A stretch of DNA of 64,000 nucleotides from Chiridota heheva (Eukaryota > Echinodermata > Holothuroidea > Apodida > Chiridotidae). A model generated the notes under the pieces. The model was not told the origin of the DNA, ran no database searches, and saw nothing but the letters and a program-made list of their open reading frames with translations. The first letter of the stretch is position 1. Every line of letters starts with the position of its first letter. The stretch spans positions 1,541,501 through 1,605,500 of the forward strand of contig JAIGNY010000581.1 in NCBI GenBank assembly GCA_020152595.1, given 5' to 3'. Shown here piece by piece: positions 36,017-47,019 of the stretch. The translations under genes were made by a program, and so were the position numbers.

Positions 36017-36844
36017 TAAATCAGACTTATATTCCATTTATTTAAAAGCCATAATATTTTGTTATGTAACAAAATGATCTTAACTCTTACTTTACCAACA
36101 CTTTTTTTTAAATGTGCTGGGAGGAAGAGTCAAAGACGGGGAATCCAAAATGGCGATAATATGGCCGCATGGTAGAGTAAGGGTTAATGACAGGTTAAGT
36201 ATTGAAGGGTCCTGTCTTCCGAGCAGCAGAACCAGGCTCGCTCTGCTTCAGTTGCCCGGTTGGCCGCCCATGCTGCATATATTTTCAAGTTGGCACACTT
36301 GTCATGGGTTGATTAACCCTTACTCTACCAGCACTCTTTTTTAAATGCGCCTGGGAGGTGGAGTCAAAGACGGGGCACCCAAAATGGCGATACTATCACC
36401 GCGTGGTAGAGTAAGGGCTAAACCTCGCCATAACAACATCCTGTATAACACGCACCCATACATATGACGTACACACACAAAACATTTTATGTACAGATAT
36501 ATGATCCAGGCCACCAAAGCTGGATGAAGATGTGCGCAATGCATGCTGTTTTACTAGCAAGGCTTGCTCCTTTTAACCAATCATATCTTGCGTAAAAAAT
36601 CTCATTCATAATTTATATCCAGTAACTGTTTCTTGCTGAGGTCTGTTCTGCTGCTATCTCTTATTAATTATACAGCATTCTCAGTAAATATTGCGGTAAA
36701 AAATATTTTACCATAACGTGCATCGCATCGTCCAATATTATCGTGATTATTGTCGGCCAAGTCTTGTCTTGCTTCCGGGCAAGTATTTCTGCGCATGTGA
36801 CTGCCTGGTGGGCAAGTTAATTTTTGGCCGATTTGTCGAAGGCT
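36017..36844. repeat. Dispersed repeat, arm 1 (inverse of 45578-46326)
   Basis: Outside the inserted MITE pair at 36080-36422, this segment matches 45578-46326 in inverse orientation: aacagacctc-gcaagaaac, gattggttaaaaggagcaag, cggaagcaagacaagact-like and cgataatattgga are shared. It is probably an older mobile element or a local inverted duplication. Confidence 0.8.
36080..36422. mobile_element. Pair of TTAA MITE family E units (CCCTTACTCTACCA), inserted in arm 1
   Basis: Units at 36080-36187 and 36313-36422 with ends cccttactctacca / tggtagagtaaggg, separated by a core with cctgtcttccgagcagcag. TTAA is intact at 36080, 36184 and 36313 and mutated to CTAA at 36418. The inverse copy at 46250-46262 lacks the insert and keeps one TTAA. 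Confidence 0.88.
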
Positions 36845-37144
36845 GCATGTCACCAATATGAAAGTCTGATACATACCTGTTCCAATGAGTCCACAACATG
36901 CACTTGTCAATAAACAAGTAAGATAACAATTACTGAGCTTAACATTTTTTTTTTTTTTAAATAAGCACTTTTAATTTTTAAGCTAGGCTGATCAAAATTG
37001 GATGAAATTTTAAATTTTTGCTTACTGGGCACTGTGGGCAGACAGCTCAAAATCCTGATAAAATTACTTCAATTTCTTTCCAGAATCTCAGTCACTGGAA
37101 ATGATGCCCAAAGTCTTAATTCCAGAATTTGATTTGGAGTATGG

Positions 37145-38031
37145 TTAAAGGATTAGTTCAAGGGTGAAGCAAGTCCATTTTACATTCAAAGAAACAAAAA
37201 ACAAAAAAACAGAATGGTGAAGAAAGCATTCAAAAATGTTATTCGGTTAAGGAGATATTTATGTTTAAAGTTTGATATCATTTGTGTACAAACGACTGAA
37301 ATCAAACTAGTTGTGACATCACAGCCTCAGATTCCTCAGTCTTTATGCATTCTATCATATTTTGTCCTGTGATTTTATGGTTTAAAAACCATTGGGCCAG
37401 TCAGTCATGAAAGTACAAAAACACAATCTAGAAAGGGTAATTATAACATACCACTACCACCTGAAGACTGTGGAAAAATCATTCAAATAGTTAAAAAGTT
37501 AAATAAATTGTATTTAAAATGCATGTACATTAACAATTGTTAAGAATGTGAGGATGAGTGTGCCAACATTCCATAGTAGACTTACTTACACCAGTCATTT
37601 CACAGATAAGACAGAGCTTTAAACTTGAATATCTCCTTTTATTTGTAAATGCTTTCTTCACCAGTTTGTTCTGTTTAGAGAGAGAGAGTTGAACACACAA
37701 TTACAATGACGGGGTCGTCGCCTGCGTATTCGGTTATGATAGTACAAATGCTATCACGAAACGCTTAATACGACCCGGACGAGAACACAGGTACGACGTA
37801 CGGACAGACATAACATCGACAACCAAGTCAATGTCCACGGCCTTTGATAACCAGTTGTGGTGCACTGGCGTGTCTACCCGCCCCAGGATTGAACCCGGGC
37901 CTCGTGGTCTGTAGACAGGTATGATAACCGCTACACCACAGTAGGTAGATATTGTTCTGTTTCTTTTGAAGTCCTCTTTTATATAAGATTAACTTGTTTG
38001 ATTGACCACTGAACTAAATAAAAGCTCACAA
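37145..38031. mobile_element. TTAA MITE family B copy, split by a SINE
   Basis: The left end is ttaaaggattagttcaaggg and the right end is gaccactgaactaaataaa. Arms as in other B copies (gaagaaagcattcaaaaatg, atctcctttt). A 275-bp SINE with its target duplication interrupts the right arm at 37677. Confidence 0.85.
37677..37951 (-). mobile_element. tRNA-derived SINE with 11-bp target-site duplication
   Basis: Read on the minus strand it begins with a tRNA-like head with A-box tggtgtagcggttatca and B-box gggttcaatcctgg, close to a tRNA-Val-type promoter. The body continues to a CT-rich tail (ctctctctct). The flanks ttgttctgttt at 37666-37676 and 37952-37962 are identical, as expected for LINE-mediated insertion. 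Its anticodon-arm region is not intact and it is not a tRNA gene. Confidence 0.92.
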
Positions 38032-38156
38032 TTCCAACAGCTCAGACATGGCCAGTGATGTCATGCTTTAGTGCACACACAATACAAAAGTGCATAGTGT
38101 ATGCACTGAAGCTTGCCATCACTGGCCATGTCTGGGCAGTAGGAATTGTAAGCCTT
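38024..38156. repeat. Hairpin element of about 130 bp
   Basis: cagacatggccagtgatg pairs with catcactggccatgtctg, with outer acaattcc/ggaattgt. It lies between a family B and a family A element and may be a separate small MITE. Confidence 0.8.
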
Positions 38157-38166
38157 CTCTAATCCT

Positions 38167-38725
38167 TTAAAGGAATACTCCCATGGATTTTCATTTGTTC
38201 ATATACAATAGAGAATTTTTTTTAAAAGTGGTGAAAAAAGCTATGTTAATATCTTATTCCGTTTAGAAGTTACACAATTTTCCAGTATTTTTGAATTTGG
38301 ACAAAATCTGTGATGTCATAGAGACAATTTCAAGAAAACGTCTCTTGTATTTCTTTAAAAATGATTGGGATTTTGTTCTCATTAAAATTGTTATGTACAC
38401 TAAGAAAAAACAAAATGTTTTCTTGTGAATTATATATTCAACCCTATCTCTATAATGAACCAAAAATGCTCTTCAATAATATAAAAAAAAGTGTGATTAA
38501 ATTGATAAGAAATACATAAGAAATGTGCTGGAATTCCTTTGATGACATCACCAAGCTGAAGGACATATACTGTACGCGGTGTTTTTGAGAACATTTTTCC
38601 AATTTTCAAATTGCTATAACTTATAAACAGAATAAGATTTTAACATACTTTTTTTTACTGTTTTGTTTCTATAAATTTTCTCTATGATATATGAAAAATG
38701 AAAATCCACGGGAATATTCCTTTAA
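38167..38725. mobile_element. TTAA MITE family A copy (intact ends)
   Basis: 559 bp between TTAA sites, with left aaggaatactcccatgg and right ccacgggaatattcctt. It is an inverted-repeat element related to 32943-33500 and 44304-44857. Confidence 0.92.
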
Positions 38726-38729
38726 GATT

Positions 38730-39450
38730 CAAAAACTTTTGGGAGAGAATTTGAAGCAATTTTTTAAAGAAGTCCCACAGACGCTTGAAAAACAGATATT
38801 TACAAAAGAAAATACCACGTTTACCCTGAAATACATCCCCCATTCGATACCTGACTGCCTGAGATTTCAAAAGACTGTCAAATTGTTAATTTTTAACTGA
38901 TTTTGATGTAGTTTTTTGCTACTCACATGGATTTCTATCGATTTTAGGGCAATCACGTTACATTAGGTTGCCTCTGCATATTCATATGCTTTGAAGAGTT
39001 TATGAACACCTACTTTTGATGTCCAATTGCCTTCTTGAATAAAATGGAAATCAATATTTGGGTACAACAGTATTTGAATTTTAAAACAAGCAATAACTTC
39101 CTGAACTGTGGCTAAAATTAATAAGAATTTCAAAATTTTGTTTTAACCAAACTTTGTCTCGTGTTTGGAATATGCGGCAGTAAAATCAACAAAAGGTAAA
39201 TGTACATCATTATTTGGAAAAGTTAATGCCTTTGCCCCTCCTGTAAAAAAATTAGCTATACTGTGGATAACAAAACAATACATTTACATAGAATACAGTA
39301 GGTCATTTTCATGTCTCAAATTGACATACTTTGACAAAATTGAAGAAATATAGAAAAATGGCCACTTCCTGACAGATTTTGATGGGATTAATTTGGTATC
39401 TTTATGATTGTTGATATAATCTAGAATGATTTAGCTTATGTATCCTCTAC
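38730..39450. other. Unremarkable intron
   Basis: AT-rich; a 62-residue plus-strand frame is unassigned. Confidence 0.6.
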
Positions 39451-39454
39451 ATCA

Positions 39455-39893
39455 AGGGTTCTTAATTAAATTTTTCGCCATTTCACAACAGCTTTAGGCC
39501 GTGGTCCAATCGCGTGGCAAAACCAGTGTCATGTGACAAACAAACCAGTCAAAACAAACCCTGAATACAAACAAGTTGAGAGCGAGCGCAATTAGAAGGA
39601 TGCACGCCAGATGTCTGCAGTTCTCTTATCCGGGTCTTACCCACCTTCCTTTGACAGCCGCGAGCCCCAATTTATAGCAGAACTAAAGAAAACATTTTAT
39701 TTGGTAAGCCACGATGTTTTAGTGAGCTAATATGCCTAGGAACAAAATAAAATAAACGAGTATTCACGATTTTTACCAATCTCATTACAAGTAATGCACT
39801 GTATTGCATTAAAATGACTATTGTTCGCGGGCCAGATTGGATTGTCCCAACTTGGCCCGCAGGACGCCTATTAAGAATCGCCACTCTATATAA
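39455..39893. mobile_element. Possible hAT-type element remnant
   Basis: The left edge tcaagggttcttaattaa and the right edge ttaagaatcgcc resemble the inverted ends of hAT elements. Inside, near the right edge, is gttcgcgggccagattgg followed by ttggcccgcagg, a GC-rich subterminal pattern common in such elements (from memory). No transposase frame. Confidence 0.5.
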
Positions 39894-39921
39894 ACATGAC
39901 CTTTTAGGTAGTAAATTATAC

Positions 39922-40540
39922 TTAAAAGGATAAGTTTAGTGGTCAAGTATGTCCATCTTACATTATATGAAAGAGGACTTCGAAAGAAAGAAAATGGTGA
40001 AGAAAGTATTCAACAATCTTATTCTGTTAAAGGAGATATTCAAGTTTAAAGCTGCGTCTCATCTGTGTAGAAATGACTGGTGTAGAAATGACTGGTGTAG
40101 TAGGTCTATTATGGAATGTTGGCATCTTCATCCTCACATTCTTAACAATTGTTAATGCATTTTATAGAAAGTTTATTTGATCTTTTCACTATTTAGATTA
40201 TTTTTCCTCAAACTTTCTTCATGTGGTATACGATAAATACCTTTCCTAGGTTCTGTTTTACAACTTATTTGACATATCCCATGGTATTTAAGCCACAATA
40301 TTGCAGGACAAAATATGATAAAATATATAAAGACTTTTAGAAATCTTGACGCTATGGCATCACAACTAGTCTGATTCCAATCGTTTCTACACAAATGATA
40401 CAGTACCGAACTTTAAACTTAGGTACTGTATCTCCTTAATGAAATAAGTTTTTTTGAATGCTTCTTTCACTATTTTGTTTCTTTTGACGTCATCTGTCAT
40501 AAAAGATGGACTTGCTTGACCACTGAACTAATACTTTAAT
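39922..40540. mobile_element. TTAA MITE family B copy
   Basis: The left end is ttaaaaggataagtttagtg and the right end is gaccactgaactaatacttt followed by aa. The arms are inverted (gaagaaagtattcaacaatc; partner near 40440-40470). A 12-bp piece, gaaatgactggt, is directly doubled near 40071-40094. Confidence 0.85.
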
Positions 40541-40699
40541 AACAGAGGTTAATATCTGGACAGTGACACACTCACAAGTCCAGAATTCATTTATACAGAG
40601 GATACTGGATAGTTATAAGACAGTTCATGGTTACGAATTTTCATGCCCCGTATGTAAACCAAAGCTTTCTCTATGTTAATTCTATTACAGGATGGCTTT

Positions 40700-41305
40700 G
40701 TGACATGCCATGTGGAACGTAAAGATGGATGCCATGCAGGACATAGGGATGGATGCCATGTAGGACATAAGGATGGATGCCATGTGGGACATAGACATCT
40801 GAGTGGGATGCCTTTTGGTATATCTTTAGTATGAGATGCCATGTGGGACATAGAGGGGGATGCCATGTGGAACATAGAAGGGTGGAACATTGTGAGGGAT
40901 GTCATGTGGGACATAGGGATGGATGCCATGTGGAACATAGCAAGGTGGAACATGGGGATGGATGCCATGTGAGACACACTTAAGGATGCTGTGTGGTATA
41001 TAGAGTGGGATGGCATATGGGATATCTGAGTGGAATGCCATTTGGTAACACTTTAGGATATGCTGCCATGTGGGACATAGAAATAGATGTCATGTGGAAT
41101 ATAGGAAGTTGGGACATTGAGAGGGATGTCATGTGGGACAGAGGGAGGGATGTCATGTGGGGCATAGGGAGGAATGACATGTGGTACATGGGTAGGGATG
41201 CCATGTGGGACACAGAGATAGATGTCATGTGGGACAGGGGTGGGATGATATTTGGGATATAGGGTGGGATGCCTGATGGGACATAGGGTGGGGTGGATAG
41301 TGGGA
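40700..41305. repeat. Minisatellite, about 24-bp unit, forward half of an inverted pair
   Basis: About 25 units such as atgccatgtgggacatag plus ggatgg, mostly near 24 bp, a multiple of three. Both strands therefore stay open, giving frames of 141 and 150 residues on the minus strand (repeating SHMAS-P and MSHM motifs) and 89 on the plus strand. These are repeat-encoded frames, not supported genes. Confidence 0.95.
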
Positions 41306-41409
41306 TGTTTTTTATAATTGGACTTGTGATATGTGTGTCAATTGGAATATGTTTGCGAGCCATGACGGTATTTATCGTTTTAGTTTCATTTAATATTGTT
41401 ATATACGTG

Positions 41410-41760
41410 TGGCATCCCAACCTATGTCCCACATGGTATCCCTCCCTTTGCCCTAATTTCGCTCCTTTCTATGTCTAGCATGGTATCCGGTCGTCCTAGA
41501 TGTTCCATATCTATGTCCCACAAGGAATCCCACCCTTTTGTTTCACATGGCGTCCCTCGCTATGTGCTACATGGTATCCCTCCCTGTGACCCACATGGCA
41601 TATCCTTACATCCGAGTATCCCTCTCTATGACCCAGATGGCATATCCCTATATCCTACATGGCTTCCATCCCTATGTCTTAAATTTCATCCCCACCCTAT
41701 GTTCATATCTATGTCCCACCTAGCATCCCACCAAGTTGTCCCACATGGCATCCCACACAA
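41410..41760. repeat. Same minisatellite, reverse half of the inverted pair
   Basis: Units such as ctatgtcccacatggtatcc are the reverse complement of the array at 40700-41305. The two halves are separated by about 105 bp of unique sequence. A 143-residue plus-strand frame crosses this half for the same reason as above. Confidence 0.95.
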
Positions 41761-41829
41761 TGTCCTTAATCGAAGGAACATCCATTTCGAAAGCACAAAT
41801 TACATACATGTAAGGCACTACATGTAAGG

Positions 41830-42795
41830 CACTATATTAGACAAAAAAAATTGGGAAGTAACAGTGTTATTCAAAGCGTGCCAGTGATGCTTATGGCGAG
41901 ACATTCTCAATTGACATCTTGACCTGCATTGCGCAATACATATTATCGTTACCGTGAACTGGCTTATTCAAATCCAATAAAATCTTCAAAAGGGAAAATC
42001 AAACATAAATCCCCTTGAGCCTTAGTTAGCAAAACTGAACAATGGGAAGTGCTCCGGGCTTTAAGATTAATTCAATTCATTAAAATAAATCTAATTCAAT
42101 AACCAACAAATTGAATCAAAAAGAATTAATAAGCTCCTACTGAATATAATTAAGATATAATTAGACAAATATAGCATCAGCTCAGGTTCAAACAAAATGT
42201 TTTTTTTCTCCGATCTATTCCACAATTCCTCCAATATTTTACAGCTTATATACATGTACCTGCTGATTATAAACAAACACAAATAACAATTTCTACATAT
42301 ACAGGTAGGAAAGAAATGACAGGATATTATCGTTTTTTAATAATATACTTGGACTTTTCTTTAGTCATATCCTGTCATTTTCATACAATACTGTACATCT
42401 AAAACCAATTCGGTTTTAAACATGTACTGTATGGACAACCTCCCGGGCAACATTAGCTCAATTGTTTCAAAATTTATCACAAACATGGAAATTAATTTCA
42501 TCAAAATTAGTCCGAATCAGTGTTTTTGTTAAGTTTCTCAAATTTCTGATGCATCATTTTTAGGCAAACCCCACCGTTTTGTTTCTAAAATCCATAGATT
42601 CTTAGTTCTCTAATAAAATTATTTTAAAAACAGCTGCTTCTGACCATATTTTGGATATCTAGCATTTACAACCCTGAATCAACATGTACCTGGAAAAGAC
42701 ATTTTCAACAACTAACATTTACAAAATGTTAAAAATTTAATTGTTCGCCCTTCCATATACTATATCACACATTTTACATACATGAAAGCAAATAA
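41830..42795. other. Intron with two small hairpins
   Basis: A perfect 14-bp inverted pair gaaatgacaggata / tatcctgtcatttt-like lies at 42313-42382. A second palindrome, tactgtacat-taaaacc / ggttttaaacatgtactgta, lies at about 42389-42432. Otherwise unremarkable. Confidence 0.6.
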
Positions 42796-42798
42796 ACA

Positions 42799-43065
42799 TT
42801 AAAGGAAAGGTATCATAACATTCAGAAGTGAACGTCGTCATGCTAGTAACATTACTTCAGGTTTTCAATCTTTCATATTGATCGCAAAAATTTACGATGT
42901 TATCGATCACACATCCGCCGGACCGAACATAGGAACCTACTTTTGTTATGGATAACATCCCAGATTTCTCGCAATCAACAAGGAAATTTGAAAAACGGAA
43001 GTGACGTTACCAGCACGGCGGCGTATACTTGGGAATCTATTCATGAGATGATACCTTTCCTTTAA
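42799..43065. mobile_element. TTAA MITE family D (AAGGAAAGGTATCAT)
   Basis: 267 bp with TTAA at 42799-42802 and 43062-43065. The ends aaggaaaggtatcat and atgatacctttcctt are a perfect inverted repeat. The inside is unusually CpG-rich for the window and holds gtgacgttaccagcacggcg. Only one copy is seen here. Confidence 0.88.
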
Positions 43066-43264
43066 TCAGCCAAACCATGAAAGCTGAATGTTTATCAATT
43101 CTAGGAATTCCAAATTTTAAATGCAGGTACAGTAGGTAAGTAGGTAATTAAACAGTACAGTATGTATCTATGGACTAAGGTTGTGATGGTTAGAATTTTT
43201 TTTATAAACCCATCATAAACAACTCTTTCTGGATTTTGATTTTTGAGCCTTTAGTATAGAGGGA

Positions 43265-43345
43265 TTTCATCACGTGACTCGTCTGGGAGCCATTTTGCAG
43301 GGCAGCGGCATCTTTGCATTTCACACATCTCCACACTGCCCAGTC
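43265..43345 (+). promoter_or_regulatory. Possible regulatory cluster (CACGTGAC, GCCATTTTG)
   Basis: A short GC-richer stretch with an E-box (atcacgtgactc) and gagccattttgcagg, which matches a YY1-type core. No associated transcript start can be shown, and such motifs also occur in repeats. Confidence 0.25.
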
Positions 43346-43349
43346 ACAT

Positions 43350-44300
43350 TACACGTACAACAAACATAATACATGCTAACCTACCAGTACCAGTTCAGCA
43401 AATCAAACTACTTTCAATTTTTGTTCACTTCCGATTTTACTTTATATTTTCCTTAAGTTTTTTATATTCACTGGGTATACGAAGAGTAACTTTAACGTTA
43501 ACGCCAGCTGATTGTTCATTACACTCAGACAAAGCCTACATACCTGATATAAAGTGTTCACTGCAATTCCTAGTGTGTATAGTAGGTTGAAGCAGTCGCA
43601 TCATACAGTGGAAACCCAATTCGAACGTCGATCAGGATCAGATGGAAATCAAAAAATGTCTTTTTATTCCCCCCGCACACATCGATTAGTGCAACCAACA
43701 GCACAGAAAGATTCCCCCATAATCATCCTACAAAAATAATCTTATATAACAATATGCAAACGTACGTAAGTCTAATTAAATGTACAGCAGACGACAAGTT
43801 TTCTTTCCGACAAAATGGGGATGTGGACAAAGTCATTATGACCTTATGACCTTAGCTGAAATACACTTATGCGTTATCATAAAATTCAATGTTTATTTTA
43901 AAATTTGATTTGTATGCACCACCATAAACCAGGGATATCAAAATGTTCATTGCATCAACTTGTCAAGTACTGTAAATAATACTTTTAAGTCCCAAACCAC
44001 AGATTCCTCAACACACACAGACAGACAGCTTTAAGCACAGATAAAAACAAGTGGTTGCTTTGGTATGTGTGGAATGCAGTCCTTTAGATAGCACAGAGGG
44101 CAAACACATGCTGTGTTACACAAACCAGTTATTCAGTCAAAATTATTCCTGGTTCAAGCAAAAAGACTACACCCTGCACCCAGTTGTACTGTAAGTGATA
44201 CACTTAATCAACAAATCTTGAGAATACAAATTAGTGGCTTTTAATAGTACACCAGTCCTGGATGTCCAAAATGTAATGTAATAAAACAGATTCAAGACAA
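43350..44300. other. Unremarkable intron
   Basis: Only short unassigned frames. Confidence 0.6.
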
Positions 44301-44303
44301 TTA

Positions 44304-44857
44304 TTAAAGGAATATTCCCATAGATTTTCATTTTTTCATATATGATAGAGAAAATAAAAAACTATGTTAATATCTTATCTGTTTATAAGTTATAACAATT
44401 TAAAGAGTAGAAAAATGTTCTTAAAAACACCTCGTACAGTGTATGTCCTTCAGTTCAGTTATGTCATCAAGGCAATTCCAGCACAGTTCTTATGTATTTC
44501 TTATAAATTTAATCACACACTTTTTTTACATTCTCGAATAGCATATTTGGTTCATTATAGAATTAAGGTGGAATATATAATTTACAAGAAAACATTTTGG
44601 GTTTTTTCTTGGTGTACATCACATTTACAATGAGAAAAAAAAGAAATAAGAAATACAAAAGACATTTTGTTGAAATTATCTCTATGACATTACAGATGTT
44701 GCCAATCAGTCACTTTTGTCAAAATTAAAATATAATTTAAAATTTCGTAACTTCTAAACAAAATAAGATATTAACATAGTTTTTTCACTACTTTGTTTCA
44801 AAATGTTTCTCTATCATACTGCATATGAAAAATGAAAATCCATGAGAATATTCCTCT
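44304..44857. mobile_element. TTAA MITE family A copy
   Basis: The left end is ttaaaggaatattcccatag and the right end is catgagaatattcctc with the right TTAA lost. Long inverted arms; central tgtacatcacatttacaatg as in 32943-33500. The 89-residue frame at 44364-44633 is an arm. Confidence 0.9.
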
Positions 44858-45127
44858 ATTGAAATTCTAAATATAATATAATATTATTTTTATAATATCA
44901 AACAAAATATATTTTCCCTTTTACTTAATACTAGGGAAAGGTAACACTAAAATTGTCTTGGATTTTCCTTTACGAATCACACTGTACACTGTGAGACCAC
45001 TTTTCAACACATTCGCACTTTCTTTGAAATGCTATAATTCATAAACAGAAAAAGATATATCTAAATGATTTTTATACCAAATCCTTTCTTTTATACAGGT
45101 AGTAGCCTATCATAAGCTAAATTCATC

Positions 45128-45318
45128 TGAGCCATTATATTGGGCCGGTGCTTATCCCCAGTTTCCATAGCGCAAGCGGATGAGAGTACATGACTCCCCC
45201 TGGACAGGACGCTAGTCTATCGCAGGTTAACTCCCAGCAATGCTGGTACTCATTTTACAGCTGAGTGGACTGAAGGCAAGTAGAGCATGACTCCTTAACC
45301 ACTGAGCCACAGTCCTTT
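45128..45318 (-). mobile_element. tRNA-derived SINE (single-unit form)
   Basis: Read on the minus strand it has a tRNA-like head, ctgtggctcagtggttaagg, then ccactcagctgtaaaatgag, taccagcattgctgggagtt and agggggagtcatgtactctc, and ends near ggaaactggggataagcacc. The same order of segments occurs at 55826-56810, but here the agggggagtca segment is present once. Confidence 0.85.
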
Positions 45319-45577
45319 ATTATACAGTACTGTACATGAAAATGAACATTTACAGGAATATCCTTGAAAGATTTTGTAAAATGGGTCAAAACATCAAAAA
45401 AACCTCAAAAGGAACAACTAAAACAAAGTACAACAGGGATTAATTTCGGGAGTAGGGAGCATTTGTGGGAAAGGAGAGTTTGGGGAAAGGGAGATTGGGG
45501 GTGGGGTTTGAGGAAATCAGTCCTCATTTTTTTGCATTTAGCGGGAATCAGGCGTCCAAAATTTGGAAGGGTTTTAA

Positions 45578-46326
45578 TGGCATTCGACAAATCACCCAAA
45601 AATTAACTTGCCCGTTGGGCAGACACATGAGCAGAAATGCTTGCCCGGAAGCAAAATCCACTTGTCCGACAATAATCACGATAATATTGGACGAGGCTAT
45701 GCACGTTATGGTGAAATATTTCTTCTGGCAATATTTACTGAGAATGCTGTATAAATGATAAAAGACTCTTACACCTACTAAAAAACAGTGGAAATTGTAA
45801 TCCATACCCTCTACAAATATAAAGCAATAACTGGCTCCATAAAATCAAAAAAGAAACACGAAAGTTCAATAAACGTTTGGATAAACAAGTGGCGTGGCAA
45901 AGGCAGGTCAAGTTTGCCATGTAACAGTACAGTATATACAGTGTTATGGTATGCCCTGTACAATACTGTATGTGTACATGGTATTGGACCCATTGTGTGA
46001 TGTGCATTAACACAGCAGAACAGACCTCGGCAAGAAACAGTGACTGGATATAAATATGCATGAGATTTTTTACGCAACATTTGATTGGTTGAAAGGAGCA
46101 AGCCTCGCTAGTAAAACAGCATGTATTGCGCACATGTGCAACAAGCTTTGGTGGCCTGGATCATATATCTGTACATTATATGTTTTGAGTGTGTGTACGA
46201 TATATGTTTACATCTTATGTATGGGTGCGTGTATGATGTTATGGCAAGGTTTAACATCATTTTGTAACATAACAAAATATTTTGGCTTCCAAATAAATGG
46301 AATATACATGCAAGTCTGATTTAAGT
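45578..46326. repeat. Dispersed repeat, arm 2 (inverse of 36017-36844)
   Basis: Matches arm 1 in inverse orientation except for about 240 bp (45770-46010) absent there and the MITE pair absent here. Small overlapping frames on both strands (60-132 residues) have no recognisable domains. Confidence 0.8.
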
Positions 46327-46640
46327 TATTTTCTGGGCATTTCCATCAGGTTTATTGTAGTAAGTATAATCTGTGTTAATGAATTATGTTTTTAAAGAGA
46401 AAATTACTCTATTGGTTTAAACCAATTAAAGGTTGCACAGGGGGCATATCAACTTGTAAATCAACTTGCCTAGACATAAATATTAGTTGCCCCGGGCATC
46501 TGCACAGGTGATTTGTTGAACGCTGGCTTTCACACATTTGTATGGAAAGGAGCAGAAAGAGATACATTTTCAGACTTAAAAGTGTTTTAATAATTTCACC
46601 CTGACTTGAACCATGGAGATACTATTTATGGCATCATTAT

Positions 46641-47016
46641 CAGACCCCTAGCTTTGCTGTTTTACAAGGGCAAACCGCCCTGCCCCCTGGGAGTCCGCCC
46701 AGCCCCTCATTAGAAGTTTTTTTTTTTTTTTTTTAGCAAACTAAATAATCTTAATTTACCTCATAAATGAAATACTTTACATGGATACAGAACAGAGAAT
46801 GATAGCATAGTAAGCAATTGTCCTGTTTGGCTCATGAATGGTTCTTATCAGTCAGAATAGTTTCATTCTGAGGTATGCTAAAATTCCAGAGCTTCTTCAC
46901 CATGGGATTAAGCACCTGGACTCCATGCCGAAAAAACACAGTGCTTCGCATGCGCATTAATGTGCCCCTCAACAAGTTTAGCACCCTGCCCCTTTTTAAA
47001 TCAAGCTAGGGGTCCG
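46641..47016 (+). mobile_element. CAG...CTG MITE with 5-bp target duplications (copy 4)
   Basis: 376 bp from cagacccctagctttgctgt to aagctaggggtccg (one mutation in the terminal CTG), flanked by the exact duplication attat at 46636-46640 and 47017-47021. Confidence 0.92.
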
Positions 47017-47019
47017 ATT

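Noticed and set aside
37895-37951. tRNA gene with good A and B boxes
   Set aside because: No complete cloverleaf and it is bounded by an 11-bp duplication with a SINE body; it is a SINE head.
44364-44633. 89-residue frame as a small membrane protein
   Set aside because: It lies wholly within an arm of a palindromic family A MITE, and similar frames occur in other copies.
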